From a virus, in the IMG/VR virus record IMGVR_UViG_3300036985_001509, positions 1 through 64,000 of that record: 64,000 bases of DNA. The stretch is one strand, 5' to 3'. This document shows, one piece after another, positions 38,471 through 46,738 of this stretch. The notes under the pieces were generated by a model. The model made no database searches, was not told the origin of the DNA, and was given only the letters and a program-made list of their open reading frames with translations. A program made the translations under genes and the position numbers. Within the stretch, counting starts at the first letter, position 1. Each line of letters begins with the position of its first letter.

Positions 38471-39720
38471 TATAAATACTGTTTGAATATATTCGTCATC
38501 CCGTCTCTAACATCTATAAGGAACCCTGTCACCTCGCTCTTACTCACTGTGTATCCATTCTTGTCATCCCAAGAGCTCTTGGCTGATGAAAAGGCGGGAA
38601 GCTGATAGAACTTAATACCATTGAAATCTAAACTTAATTCATGGTGTTTGTCTCCTGTGAAAATGTAGAAGTTATCATGGCGTGACCACTCTTCTTTATA
38701 CTCCATGGGAAACAGATTAGCAAGCTTGGCAGGTTTGATAGCATCTCCGTGGTTAAACATCATAGCTGACTTTCCGTAGCTCAGATACTTTCTGTACTTA
38801 GGGGAGATGTCAAATATCACACGATGCTGATTTCTGTAGTAGGTTTGTAACCAACTGGCCAAGTGCCATCCTACATATTCATCGTGATTACCTGCTACAA
38901 ACACAACCTCTACTGTCTCACTGTGGTGGAGAAGTAGGTTGATAACACTTATCTCATGATCACAAATGGCTTCAAAAGCTTCATGATAGGATAGGATGTT
39001 CTGTTGCGGGGTTCCTTTTGTAGTTGAATTGGTGAACTCGCTATTAAACTCGTCCGAACCAATTATGTATTTTGTCTCTGAGAGATTGTTTGAGAGACCT
39101 GCCTGGATTAAGATGATTTCCACCTTTTGGATGAAATCACCGAATCTCTCATCAATATCATTGTTCCCATTAATGTCCAGCTTATTTAGGTGGGAGTCCT
39201 GTTTGTTGATAATCAAGCACCCTTCTCTTTTACCAGGCTCGTAGGTAGGAGCCATTATATCAGGAGAAGAAGGCTGGTAGTTCCCAAGGAAGGATATAAA
39301 GTTGTCCTGGAATAGCTGATCTTCTTTTTTCTTACCCAACCAGGCTTTTACCTGGTAGTGAGGTGTTTCAGCATTACCCCAGTAGTTTTGGACGTATTTA
39401 GTTATCTCCCACTTGTCCGTATCAATCTTGCACTTTTCAATTAACTCATCTAAACTCTTGATTTCTTCCTTACTATTGAAGACCACCTCACCAGTTCCTT
39501 TCTGCACATCCTCAAAGAATCTTACAATTTGATCCTCTAGTTCTCCAATATAGTTCCCAATCTCCGCATCATTCTCCGCAGTTTCTGCGTTTCTCAACTC
39601 TCTAATCAACGCATCCACCTCATCCTCTGTAGTGTTTAGTTTGTCTGCATAGAACTTTTTGCTCTTTTTCCAGTGGAGCATTTGCTCTAGCTGGTGCAGA
39701 AGAGATTGATTTTCAGGCAT
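38470..39720 (-). CDS. Calcineurin-like metallophosphoesterase
   Basis: A 416-residue protein. The conserved metal-binding series is visible in order: DSH (D175, H177), GSDEF (D223), GNHDE (277-281), NHGD (323-326) and GDKHHE (356-361). These are the motifs of the calcineurin-like phosphoesterase superfamily (two-metal hydrolases of phosphomono- or diesters). Residues 1-60 contain a short helical segment (FYADKLNTTEDEVDALIREL) reminiscent of a helix-turn-helix. It is unusual to see the gene amid virion genes. It may act on nucleic-acid ends or nucleotides during assembly or entry, or simply share the late transcript. The gene is the first after the terminator at 39.83-39.89 kb, with an AT-rich leader. 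Confidence 0.85.
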   Translation of the reverse strand: MPENQSLLHQLEQMLHWKKSKKFYADKLNTTEDEVDALIRELRNAETAENDAEIGNYIGELEDQIVRFFEDVQKGTGEVVFNSKEEIKSLDELIEKCKIDTDKWEITKYVQNYWGNAETPHYQVKAWLGKKKEDQLFQDNFISFLGNYQPSSPDIMAPTYEPGKREGCLIINKQDSHLNKLDINGNNDIDERFGDFIQKVEIILIQAGLSNNLSETKYIIGSDEFNSEFTNSTTKGTPQQNILSYHEAFEAICDHEISVINLLLHHSETVEVVFVAGNHDEYVGWHLASWLQTYYRNQHRVIFDISPKYRKYLSYGKSAMMFNHGDAIKPAKLANLFPMEYKEEWSRHDNFYIFTGDKHHELSLDFNGIKFYQLPAFSSAKSSWDDKNGYTVSKSEVTGFLIDVRDGMTNIFKQYL

Positions 39721-39827
39721 TTATAATTTTGTTTAATTAAAATTGCCCTAAAGGTACGATACTTTTTGATATTTTCCAAATTATTTTAACCACTCAGGTT
39801 AGCGTGAATAACCAAGTTGGTTATAAA

Positions 39828-39893
39828 TAAAAAACTCCCCAGGGTAGAAACCCCAGGGAGAACGCCCTGAAAACCAACAAACAGGGAGTTTTT
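39828..39893 (-). terminator. Intrinsic terminator after the Thr-stalk appendage gene
   Basis: On the minus strand, AAAAACTCCC pairs with GGGAGTTTTTT, enclosing a smaller CAGGG/CCCTG hairpin, and the distal arm ends in a T6 tract. It begins 7 bp past the stop of the 529-residue protein. Confidence 0.7.
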
Positions 39894-39899
39894 GATTAG

Positions 39900-41489
39900 T
39901 TACGGAGTCTCATCAACCGTTACCGTAATGCTATGATTGCTGTCTAGGAAGTAGTTCTTAACAGAATTCACAGATGTTGATATCGCAGAAGGTACAGTGA
40001 TTGTCTCACCAGAGCTGCCATCATTAGCAGTTCCTACAATTGTTATCGTGTATGCCTGTGCTAATACCAATTCACGTATTGTTACATTACAGTATCCAGC
40101 AATATTTGATTGAGTGATAGGACCAGCCTGACCACCGTTTATGATCACCTCAATAGGTGTGCCTGTTCCAGGCGAGTATAAACAGTTAGCCAAGTCTGCT
40201 GTGTAATCATTTGTTGTAGGATCTCCAGCTCCTCTTTGAATTATCATGTCACCATCTCCCAGTGTAGGAGAAGTTACCACTGTAAAGCAAGTGTTAGCAC
40301 TTAAGGTAGGAAGAGGCACAAATACTGTTTCACCAGGTATACAAGTGACAGGATCAAGAGGATTAGAAGAATAAGGGAAGTAGTCAATGAAGTATGCATA
40401 TTCTGTAGTTCCTCCTCCAATAGAATATGGAGTACCACCCACAGTAACAGAATAGCTATTCAGAGTGACACCCAACGGAGTTGTCAAACCTGCATCAGAG
40501 AAGAACGCAATCCATACAGATTTAGATTGAGAAGGTTCTGCTACAGGACCTCCATCACAAGTAACATTTGTTGTGGTATCTACCTCTCCTTGAGACCAGA
40601 ACAATGCTGCATAGGCATCTTCAGGGAAGCCACTGGTAATACAGAAAGCAACAGTGGTCGTGGTTGTAGTTGTAGGAGGAATGCCAGTAGTAGTTGTGGT
40701 AGTTGTTGTAGGAGGCTCAATAGTGGTTGTAGTAGTGGTAGTGGGTGATTCAATAGTTGTAGTGGTAGTTGTTGTAGGAGGTATTAATGTGGTTGTAGTT
40801 GTGGTAGTAGGTGGTACTAAAGTAGTTGTAGTAGTAGTGGTTGGAGGCTCAATAGTGGTTGTAGTTGTGGTGGTTGGGGGAATAAGAGTAGTTGTAGTAG
40901 TTGTAGTTGTGGGCGGTACAGCTGTTGTAGTTGTAGTTGTTGTAGGTGGTGTAGTGGTAGTTGTTGTTGTAGTTGTGGGACACGCGCCAAGAGTTGAAAG
41001 CGTTACACCAGGGATGGGTGGTACAACAACAGATCCTGTACAAGCACACACATAAATAGTGCTAGGTCCTGCGACACATGTTTGAATGTATATTCCTCCA
41101 CAAGCGTAGTAAACAATGTCAACACTTGAAACAGTGGAATTGGTTACAGAATAGAATGTACAAGAAGGACATGCTATTGTAGTGGTGGTAGTAGTAGTTG
41201 GAACTACAGTTGTGGTGGTGCTGGTTGTTGTTGGGCAACAGTTGTTCAGAGAAGCTTGAAGAATACTGATTTGTTGCTTCAACAAACATATTTGAGCATC
41301 AACCTTTTGAAACGCTACAGTTACTGTGTCACAGGTCTTGATTTGTGTACAAGGTAGATTGGGACCACTATAAGAAACGTTATTTGTTGGTATAGGAGAT
41401 GCATTACAAGGATCGCATCCACCATATCCACCACAGGGAGATGGAGGTGGGGTTGGTGTGCAGCACGGGTTTGGTGGTAGGAATATCAT
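39900..41489 (-). CDS. Tail appendage with polythreonine stalk
   Basis: A 529-residue protein. Residues 1-32 are Pro/Cys/Gly-rich. Residues 38-68 (VSYSGPNLP...D-T-V...KVD) match the N-terminal module shared by four appendage proteins in this window. Two short Thr runs (86-104) precede a small Cys domain (107-170) like those at the end of the stabilization protein. Residues 171-280 are a stalk of ten PP/EP-plus-T(6-8) units with two-residue spacers such as LI, IE and AV. Residues 281-529 form a Thr/Ser/Gly/Val-rich beta-structured tip. The design (anchor, rigid and possibly O-glycosylated stalk, tip) suggests a receptor- or mucus-binding fibre. Thr codons in the stalk are mixed (ACA/ACT/ACC), which limits slippage. 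No known domain was recognised in the tip. Confidence 0.7.
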   Translation of the reverse strand: MIFLPPNPCCTPTPPPSPCGGYGGCDPCNASPIPTNNVSYSGPNLPCTQIKTCDTVTVAFQKVDAQICLLKQQISILQASLNNCCPTTTSTTTTVVPTTTTTTTIACPSCTFYSVTNSTVSSVDIVYYACGGIYIQTCVAGPSTIYVCACTGSVVVPPIPGVTLSTLGACPTTTTTTTTTPPTTTTTTTAVPPTTTTTTTTLIPPTTTTTTTIEPPTTTTTTTLVPPTTTTTTTLIPPTTTTTTTIESPTTTTTTTIEPPTTTTTTTTGIPPTTTTTTTVAFCITSGFPEDAYAALFWSQGEVDTTTNVTCDGGPVAEPSQSKSVWIAFFSDAGLTTPLGVTLNSYSVTVGGTPYSIGGGTTEYAYFIDYFPYSSNPLDPVTCIPGETVFVPLPTLSANTCFTVVTSPTLGDGDMIIQRGAGDPTTNDYTADLANCLYSPGTGTPIEVIINGGQAGPITQSNIAGYCNVTIRELVLAQAYTITIVGTANDGSSGETITVPSAISTSVNSVKNYFLDSNHSITVTVDETP

Positions 41490-41510
41490 TTTATATAACG
41501 AGTTTAACTA

Positions 41511-42626
41511 TTAAGGAATGTACATGATGTAATAGCATCCCAGACCAGGCTGGAAGTTAGGGTGGCTTAGTCCACCTCCTGCAGAAGCAACTGTAACAGT
41601 GGTTGCTACAGTGATGCCTGTTAGTGCTGTATCTACAACATCAACTCTTACCTTTCCATTTTCCCAGTCAAATGCATCAGAGCCACTAGTGCTAATGCCA
41701 GTTCCTCTTCCATCATTACCAGCGTATGTGTCTGGAATAAGACTATGTTGGTGACCAGGGTCTGTTGGGGTACTTACAGCAGTGGCAGGGTGCGTGTGGG
41801 AAGGAATCTGATTAGTAGTGAGGACTACAGAGTTAGTTCCTTGTGCTCCGAATAATGCATAAGCAGGGTTACCAAGAGCTGGATCAACAACAGGACTTAA
41901 AGCACCCCCACCCATACCAGATGTAACACCAACTGGTACACGTCCTCTTTTATCAGGAGTACCGTTGTTACCATTACAGAGGTAGATTTTATCCCAAAGA
42001 CCAAGTCCAGCACCTGTAGCGTCAAAGTTACCTGTTAAGCTACCATAGTATTCAACAACAGTGAAAGGCACCATTCTAGTATTGTAGTTGGTACCACCTC
42101 CACTGATTGATGCTAAATATGCAGCAATCAGTGTGTTTAGGTTTGCAAGCTGTACATAGTTGGTACTTACGTTCAAAGCAAGTGCGTCCAACTCAACCTC
42201 CAGACCGCAAATCTTAGTAATGGCTGCCTGAAGGATGGCATGTGTTCCAGAAGTGCTGGTTACACCAGTGAGACATCCAATTGTATAAGGTCCTTCTAGT
42301 GCAGCAAAGTCAGCCTCTAATTCTGTCAGACGTTCGTCTAATTCACAGATGGCTTTAATTAGAGCACTAATTACATTAGGAAGTGTAAGGTCTTCACAAG
42401 CGATTAAGTTTTTCTTTACAATATCGCAAATGATGGCAGGATTAATATCCAACGTAATACCTTCACCATTCAGTGTAGATGTAAGAAATCCAATCAATGC
42501 TTGCTCTACATATGAGAGCGAATCACCAGTCTTGATTCCCAAAATGGGAACATCAATCCCTGTATATCTTACACACTGATCAGATACTATCTCCGTACAT
42601 CCATTATAGCAGTTAGAACAAGACAT
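41511..42626 (-). CDS. Short tail fibre with phage tail-collar domain
   Basis: A 371-residue protein. Residues 18-48 (CVRYTGIDVP...GDSLSYV) match the shared appendage anchor module. Residues 60-175 are helical with heptad-like spacing, probably a trimeric coiled stalk. The C-terminal half is a tail-collar/microcystin-dependent-protein-like domain: WDKIYLCNG (211-219), PDKRGRVPVG (224-233), HTHP (277-280), HQH (292-294) and the terminal YYIMYIP. The His clusters in this family bind metal ions at the trimer axis. Likely role: receptor-binding short fibre. Confidence 0.85.
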   Translation of the reverse strand: MSCSNCYNGCTEIVSDQCVRYTGIDVPILGIKTGDSLSYVEQALIGFLTSTLNGEGITLDINPAIICDIVKKNLIACEDLTLPNVISALIKAICELDERLTELEADFAALEGPYTIGCLTGVTSTSGTHAILQAAITKICGLEVELDALALNVSTNYVQLANLNTLIAAYLASISGGGTNYNTRMVPFTVVEYYGSLTGNFDATGAGLGLWDKIYLCNGNNGTPDKRGRVPVGVTSGMGGGALSPVVDPALGNPAYALFGAQGTNSVVLTTNQIPSHTHPATAVSTPTDPGHQHSLIPDTYAGNDGRGTGISTSGSDAFDWENGKVRVDVVDTALTGITVATTVTVASAGGGLSHPNFQPGLGCYYIMYIP

Positions 42627-42893
42627 TTATCTAAATTTTAGAATTTTAACTCTGCTGGCAATCATGTTTACACTGAATGCAGCGTTATAATCGGGATTGC
42701 AATACTTATAAACAAGAATCCTCCTGTAGTTCAGAAGGTCCAACATTGTTCCACCAGGAACAGGTTGGTTCAAAATAAATACAACATTGTTGTATAAATT
42801 GTTAGCCAGGTCAGCTAGTCTGCAATCTATCTCAGCAATAAGTGCTGGGATACTAGCGCACTCTGGACAATTTGTAAGCCTGGGTGATAACAT
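42627..42893 (-). CDS. Small conserved virion protein
   Basis: An 88-residue protein. It begins with a CPEC-containing stretch (residues 9-12), then a helix (LIAEIDCRLADLANNLYNN), then strands and a basic end. Its start overlaps the end of the upstream zinc-ribbon gene by 41 bp in another frame, and its stop abuts the collar fibre's start. No family was recognised beyond its constant place in the structural cluster. It may be a head-tail or fibre accessory. Confidence 0.5.
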   Translation of the reverse strand: MLSPRLTNCPECASIPALIAEIDCRLADLANNLYNNVVFILNQPVPGGTMLDLLNYRRILVYKYCNPDYNAAFSVNMIASRVKILKFR

Positions 42894-43005
42894 TTGTTAT
42901 AATTTTTCGTCCTTGCTTAGTGGCTGCATTACACAACGCACAAAGACCATTAATCAATTGACATCCACACCCAACGTTAGCTCCGCAGTTTCTACATTTT
43001 GCCAT
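42853..43005 (-). CDS. Tiny zinc-ribbon protein
   Basis: A 50-residue protein starting at the ATG complementary to 43003-43005 and ending in TAG. Cysteines form a CRNCG pair at residues 4-7, GCGC at 12-15 and CALC at 22-25, consistent with a zinc knuckle, followed by a basic tail. Proteins with a start like MAKCRNCG and a GCGCQL-NG-C core occur in crAss-like structural clusters, from memory. It is too short for typical ORF cut-offs. It overlaps the next gene's start, implying coupled translation. Function is unknown. Confidence 0.6.
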   Translation of the reverse strand: MAKCRNCGANVGCGCQLINGLCALCNAATKQGRKIITNVITQAYKLSRVR

Positions 43006-43006
43006 A

Positions 43007-43570
43007 TTAATAGAAATTTATTACGTAGTTGTTCCCAGAGCAACCGCAGTTATTTCTGAGGAAGTTATCAAGCATCATGTCTGCCTGGTTATATAACCTC
43101 ATCGCATCCTGTGTAGCGCAGTTGTTAGCTGCTGCTATAGATCCTTGGATGAAGAAATATATGGAAGTGAGGTTCACCTTTGCTTGTGTTTTAATAGCTC
43201 TATCACATTCCATCATATCAAGCTTCATGAATGCGCCATCAAACTTTTCTTGTAATCTCTCAACACGCATAATTGACTTTTCTACAAAGTTTACATATGC
43301 AGGTGCCACTGAGTATTTTAGAAAATACACACCATCAGGAAGTGGTTGTTCCACTCCTGGTGCAGTGATACCCAAGTTTGAAGAGTTGAAAACATTAAAA
43401 TCGTTAACGCTGAAAGGTCTAAACACAATACCAAAACCAGGAACATTAATCTCAATAGTAGCTCCAGAAACAACAGGGGGGTTTGTAGGATAGACAGATG
43501 CATCAGCAACTCCCAACGTAAGTGTGTTGTACGTAGGAATCACTAGTATGTCTAGTTTCAAGTCTGCCAT
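43007..43570 (-). CDS. Virion structural protein (connector/ring candidate)
   Basis: A 187-residue protein. The N-terminal 95 residues are a beta-sandwich-like region (LDILVIPTYNT; INVPGFGIVFRPF). The C-terminal 90 residues are helical (IMRVERLQEKFDGAFMKLDMMECDRAI) and end in NNCGCSGNN. No named domain was recognised. It follows a terminator hairpin and the Thr-tailed virion protein in the capsid-to-tail interval. It is probably a head-tail joining or decoration protein. Confidence 0.5.
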   Translation of the reverse strand: MADLKLDILVIPTYNTLTLGVADASVYPTNPPVVSGATIEINVPGFGIVFRPFSVNDFNVFNSSNLGITAPGVEQPLPDGVYFLKYSVAPAYVNFVEKSIMRVERLQEKFDGAFMKLDMMECDRAIKTQAKVNLTSIYFFIQGSIAAANNCATQDAMRLYNQADMMLDNFLRNNCGCSGNNYVINFY

Positions 43571-43586
43571 GTTGTTTTAAATAAAT

Positions 43587-43627
43587 AAGCCAGAGGATCT
43601 GAGTTTGTATCCTCTCACCTCTGGCTT
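43587..43627 (-). terminator. Intrinsic terminator after the Thr-tailed virion protein
   Basis: AAGCCAGAGG and CCTCTGGCTT form a perfect 10-bp stem. On the minus strand the stem is followed by ATTTATTTAAA. It lies 36 bp beyond the stop at 43664, in the only intergenic gap there. The inner part (GAGGAT...ATCCTC) can extend the stem. Confidence 0.65.
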
Positions 43628-43663
43628 AGGTTAATATAATATTTCTATGTATCTACCCTACTA

Positions 43664-44851
43664 TTACGGAATCAAAGTTGATGTAGTAGTAGTAGAAGGC
43701 CATACAGTGGTGGTGGTAGATGTAGTGGTGATACAAGAGTTATCAGCAGTTACAGTACCCAAACCAGCCTCAAGAACAGCCTCAATGAGTCCACCAATCG
43801 GATTAGCAGAACCATTCGCTTGTGTTTGAGGAACAGCGATGATTACAGTGCTATCTTCATAGATGTAGTCACCCCACTGATACTCAGACTTGTTGTACTC
43901 GTTGAACTTGATGTAGTAGGTATCATAGGTAGTACCATCAGATACCCAGCTTTCAAAGTTCTCATTGTAGCCACCCATTCTGTAGAGGTGCTTCAAATAT
44001 CCAGCTTGGTAGCTGTAGAAGTTCTTCTCCAGTTGAGCGATTTCAGCAGATGTACCAACGGCATAAGAAGAACGCTGTTGGATAACTGGATCAGCTACAA
44101 TGTTACAATTGTCTGCTACGATGAAGTCAGCTGTGGTAGCGGGACCGCTATACACGAATGTACGGAACCACATTCTGTCATACTCGAAAGGGAATGCAGC
44201 AACATCACAAGGCTGACCATATTTGGTAAGAGGCTTACCAGTGATACGCAAGAGTGCGTCTTGGTTGTTACCAATTCTCTGGAACTGATAGAAGTCAGAG
44301 AAAGTGATGTTGTCAGGGTTGTTACCAGGAGCCTGATACAAGAAGTGAAGGATGATGTCATCGATCAAAGCAGGCACATCAACAGTAGTACAAGGATCTC
44401 CACCACAATCGCAACAAGGTGCGTTCACAGTGATAGAACGAGTGAAACCGTTGAAATACAGGGTATCCAAGTAGCTAGAGTGGGCACGGAGAGTGATGGT
44501 AACAATGTCACCACACTGTACGTTCCAGTTTCCTACGTCTGTAATCTGAGTTACAGGAGTAGGGCAACCTTGCACCTTGTACCACTCAGTTACGTTGCTG
44601 TTGCAACCAGATCCTGAAGGACAACCTTTAATCTTATCAGAACGCTTGGAGCCTTGCAGATAAGTGTTAGTACGGCCCTGCGCAACATAAAAATAGGGAG
44701 CAGCGGCAATATTGCCAGCTGTGGCAAGGGTGTAATCATTTCTGAAGATACCCACTTGGCCAGCGCTCAAGTTTTGCGTAGATCCAGAACTAGGGAGCGC
44801 AGTTTGCCCTACTGGTACTACGAAGAGCGTAGTTAATGAAAAATCAGCCAT
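43664..44851 (-). CDS. Virion structural protein with Thr-rich C-terminus
   Basis: A 395-residue protein, third gene after the major capsid protein. It is beta-rich with several Cys motifs (CPSGSGC about 77-83, and CCDCGGDPC about 144-152) and ends with a Thr-rich tail (about 372-395, TTTSTTTT and TTTTS) like the linkers in the muzzle and appendage proteins. Position and strong, regular codon use suggest an abundant structural protein, perhaps capsid auxiliary or fibre-bearing. No family was recognised with certainty. A terminator follows. Confidence 0.55.
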   Translation of the reverse strand: MADFSLTTLFVVPVGQTALPSSGSTQNLSAGQVGIFRNDYTLATAGNIAAAPYFYVAQGRTNTYLQGSKRSDKIKGCPSGSGCNSNVTEWYKVQGCPTPVTQITDVGNWNVQCGDIVTITLRAHSSYLDTLYFNGFTRSITVNAPCCDCGGDPCTTVDVPALIDDIILHFLYQAPGNNPDNITFSDFYQFQRIGNNQDALLRITGKPLTKYGQPCDVAAFPFEYDRMWFRTFVYSGPATTADFIVADNCNIVADPVIQQRSSYAVGTSAEIAQLEKNFYSYQAGYLKHLYRMGGYNENFESWVSDGTTYDTYYIKFNEYNKSEYQWGDYIYEDSTVIIAVPQTQANGSANPIGGLIEAVLEAGLGTVTADNSCITTTSTTTTVWPSTTTTSTLIP

Positions 44852-44880
44852 TTTTCTTTATTTTAGGTGATTAAAAAAAT

Positions 44881-45612
44881 TTATTCGTTTGTTTGAATTC
44901 TGTATATCGAGTTCTGTACAGCAGGTTGATTCTCAGTGTACATTGCAAGATTCTGTACTGTTAAGTCTAATAGCTCATCCTCCAGATATAGTTCAAGTTC
45001 GCAGTCTTGATCAAATGATGGTTCTCCATCTAGCATGATGTATCCTGTCTTATTTATATACAAAGGATAACGCATGTAGGATATGTAAATCTTGCTCGGA
45101 GTGAAGGTACCATCAGTGAAGATGGATATTTCATCTGTCGAAAGGAAGTTGAAAGTCTCCTGATATTCAAAGGAAGGCCTGTAGTGATCGTTATTCAGGA
45201 TGAACTGTAGGTCACCGTGTTTAGCCAAGTCTCTGTTAATCCAGATCTTTCTATCCTTACACACCCCCTTGTCAGCCAGTATATAACTATCAATGTAGAA
45301 CATATACTTGGGAACAAGCAGGTGCAGATTAGCAAACCATTGATTTAGTTCAACGTTCTTGAGAGTGAGGTCAAGAGGTTGACTGTTATAGGTAACCACT
45401 AAGCTTTGGAGGTCCTCGTAACGCTTCTTAAAAGCATCAAGTCCCATCCCGCTCACTACACTAAAACCATCAACCTTTTGTTTTATCAGCTTAATCTGGG
45501 CTTCATTCAAAGCCAAGATCTTATCTTCTAAGTTTATCTGCTGGTGTATGTTGGTCGATAGTTTATTTAGTTTTTGGTCAATCTTATATAATAAACTATC
45601 TACTGGTATCAT
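44881..45612 (-). CDS. Conserved crAss-like structural protein downstream of capsid
   Basis: A 243-residue protein with a helical N-terminus (DSLLYKIDQKLNKLS... LNEAQIKLIKQK, coiled-coil-like) and a mixed alpha/beta remainder. It has no catalytic motif. It overlaps the preceding gene by 4 bp (ATGA), so the pair is translationally coupled. By order (two genes after the capsid) it matches a conserved crAss-like head or connector protein. Confidence 0.55.
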   Translation of the reverse strand: MIPVDSLLYKIDQKLNKLSTNIHQQINLEDKILALNEAQIKLIKQKVDGFSVVSGMGLDAFKKRYEDLQSLVVTYNSQPLDLTLKNVELNQWFANLHLLVPKYMFYIDSYILADKGVCKDRKIWINRDLAKHGDLQFILNNDHYRPSFEYQETFNFLSTDEISIFTDGTFTPSKIYISYMRYPLYINKTGYIMLDGEPSFDQDCELELYLEDELLDLTVQNLAMYTENQPAVQNSIYRIQTNE

Positions 45613-46577
45613 ACTGCAGCTAATTTCTTAGTTTTCAGCTTACCTTCAAGAGTCAGAAGCAAGTCCTGATTATCGTCGTCAGCAAGCAGTTTAATTAAAT
45701 CATCTTCGTCCTTAGCTACTTCAAATTCACCCTCATAAACCTTACCGTTAGGTCTGAGTCGGTATATGGAATGAGTGATTGCTTGTTTCACTAAGTCCTT
45801 GATATGGAGTAAGTTATCCCTCATATCTGCGAAGCGTGTGAACACTTCAACAGGATTTAACCCTTGATACTTACCGTTCTTAAACTCGGTTTGTTTGAGG
45901 ACATTGTCTACAAGGTTGTAAACTGCTTCCTCTTTAGTATCATCAGTTACAGGTAATCCCAACAAGCGAGCCACTTTTCTTTTTCTCTCAGGGGTCATAC
46001 TGTCAAACTTGACAATAGCCTTGTTGATGAGTTGCTTCTTCTTGAACATCACTGCGTTCTCAATATCCTCGTCAGCCACATAAAACTGTGTATCTGCAGG
46101 AAACTCACCACGCTCCCAAGCTTGATAAGAGCTTGCAATTGTGGGGTGAACACGCAACCAAGAGAAAGCTAATTCCTGAAGAGGAATAGAAAGATCGAAG
46201 AAGTTATCTCCATCCAACAACTTCACAGGTTGAACATGCAACGAGTCACTTGAGGATGTAGACAATCCATAGTTCCAGAAATTGGAACGAGGACCTAAGT
46301 CAACATCTCCTAACGCAGCCTGAAGTTTGTCTCTCAAAGCTGTCACACGCTCAGTCTCCATTTCTCTCTCAAGAGGATCAGAGATTCTGCGAATGTAGGC
46401 AGCTTCAGGATCAACTCCTGTGCGGTACTTACCATCAAGCTCTCTGTAAGGATACTTGAACACCCCTGTTCCAGGGATACGTGTCAGCCCTCTAAGAGAA
46501 AGACCACCTTGCATTGTTTGCAACTGAGAGTTGTTATACTCTTTCTTAATAGTTGAGATTTTACCTAACTTACCCAT
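45609..46577 (-). CDS. Conserved crAss-like structural protein immediately downstream of capsid
   Basis: A 322-residue protein. It has a Gly-rich, extended N-terminus (GGLSLRGLTRIPGTGVF) and then a helical body with a SAP-like or helix-extended stretch (MTPERKRKVARLLGLPVTDDTKEEAVYNLV, about 193-222) that may bind DNA or protein. It has no enzyme motif. It lies 161 bp after the capsid gene, across a hairpin and a tRNA-like fold. It is probably a head component. Confidence 0.55.
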   Translation of the reverse strand: MGKLGKISTIKKEYNNSQLQTMQGGLSLRGLTRIPGTGVFKYPYRELDGKYRTGVDPEAAYIRRISDPLEREMETERVTALRDKLQAALGDVDLGPRSNFWNYGLSTSSSDSLHVQPVKLLDGDNFFDLSIPLQELAFSWLRVHPTIASSYQAWERGEFPADTQFYVADEDIENAVMFKKKQLINKAIVKFDSMTPERKRKVARLLGLPVTDDTKEEAVYNLVDNVLKQTEFKNGKYQGLNPVEVFTRFADMRDNLLHIKDLVKQAITHSIYRLRPNGKVYEGEFEVAKDEDDLIKLLADDDNQDLLLTLEGKLKTKKLAAV

Positions 46578-46604
46578 ATGTAGTTTATTTATTTGGTTTA
46601 TTAG

Positions 46605-46661
46605 CAGAGATGTGAGGATCGAACCTCTGGCAAACGAGAGACACCTCGTTCCCCATCTCTG
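46605..46661 (-). ncRNA. tRNA-like fold lacking a D-arm
   Basis: On the minus strand CAGAGATG...CATCTCTG gives an 8-bp acceptor-like stem. Inside are an ACGAG/CTCGT hairpin with a 6-nt loop in the anticodon position, and GAGG/CCTC with a TTCGAT loop, close to a T-arm but one nucleotide short. There is no D-arm and the total is only about 57 nt. It could be a decayed tRNA, an RNA-stability element or a processing signal between the capsid gene and its neighbour. It does not meet normal tRNA criteria. Confidence 0.35.
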
Positions 46662-46667
46662 TAGTTT

Positions 46668-46710
46668 GAGAAGAGCTCCCCCACCCTGAAGTGGGGGGCA
46701 CTCTCTTCTC
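46668..46710 (-). terminator. Strong GC hairpin after the capsid gene
   Basis: GAGAAGAG pairs with CTCTTCTC, and inside it CCCCCAC pairs with GTGGGGG around a TTCAGG loop. It starts 29 bp past the capsid stop. No T-tract follows, so it may be a partial terminator or a 3'-end stabiliser that raises capsid mRNA relative to downstream genes. Confidence 0.45.
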
Positions 46711-46738
46711 GGATATAGTGCAGCTAAGCTGCAGCAGT

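Noticed and set aside
40654-41055. A 133-codon plus-strand frame made almost only of Val and Gly
   Set aside because: It is the antisense of the polythreonine stalk (ACN codons read as GTN) and not a plausible protein.
39900-42626. Diversity-generating retroelement targeting the tail-collar fibre
   Set aside because: No reverse transcriptase, accessory protein or template/variable repeat pair was seen in the window.
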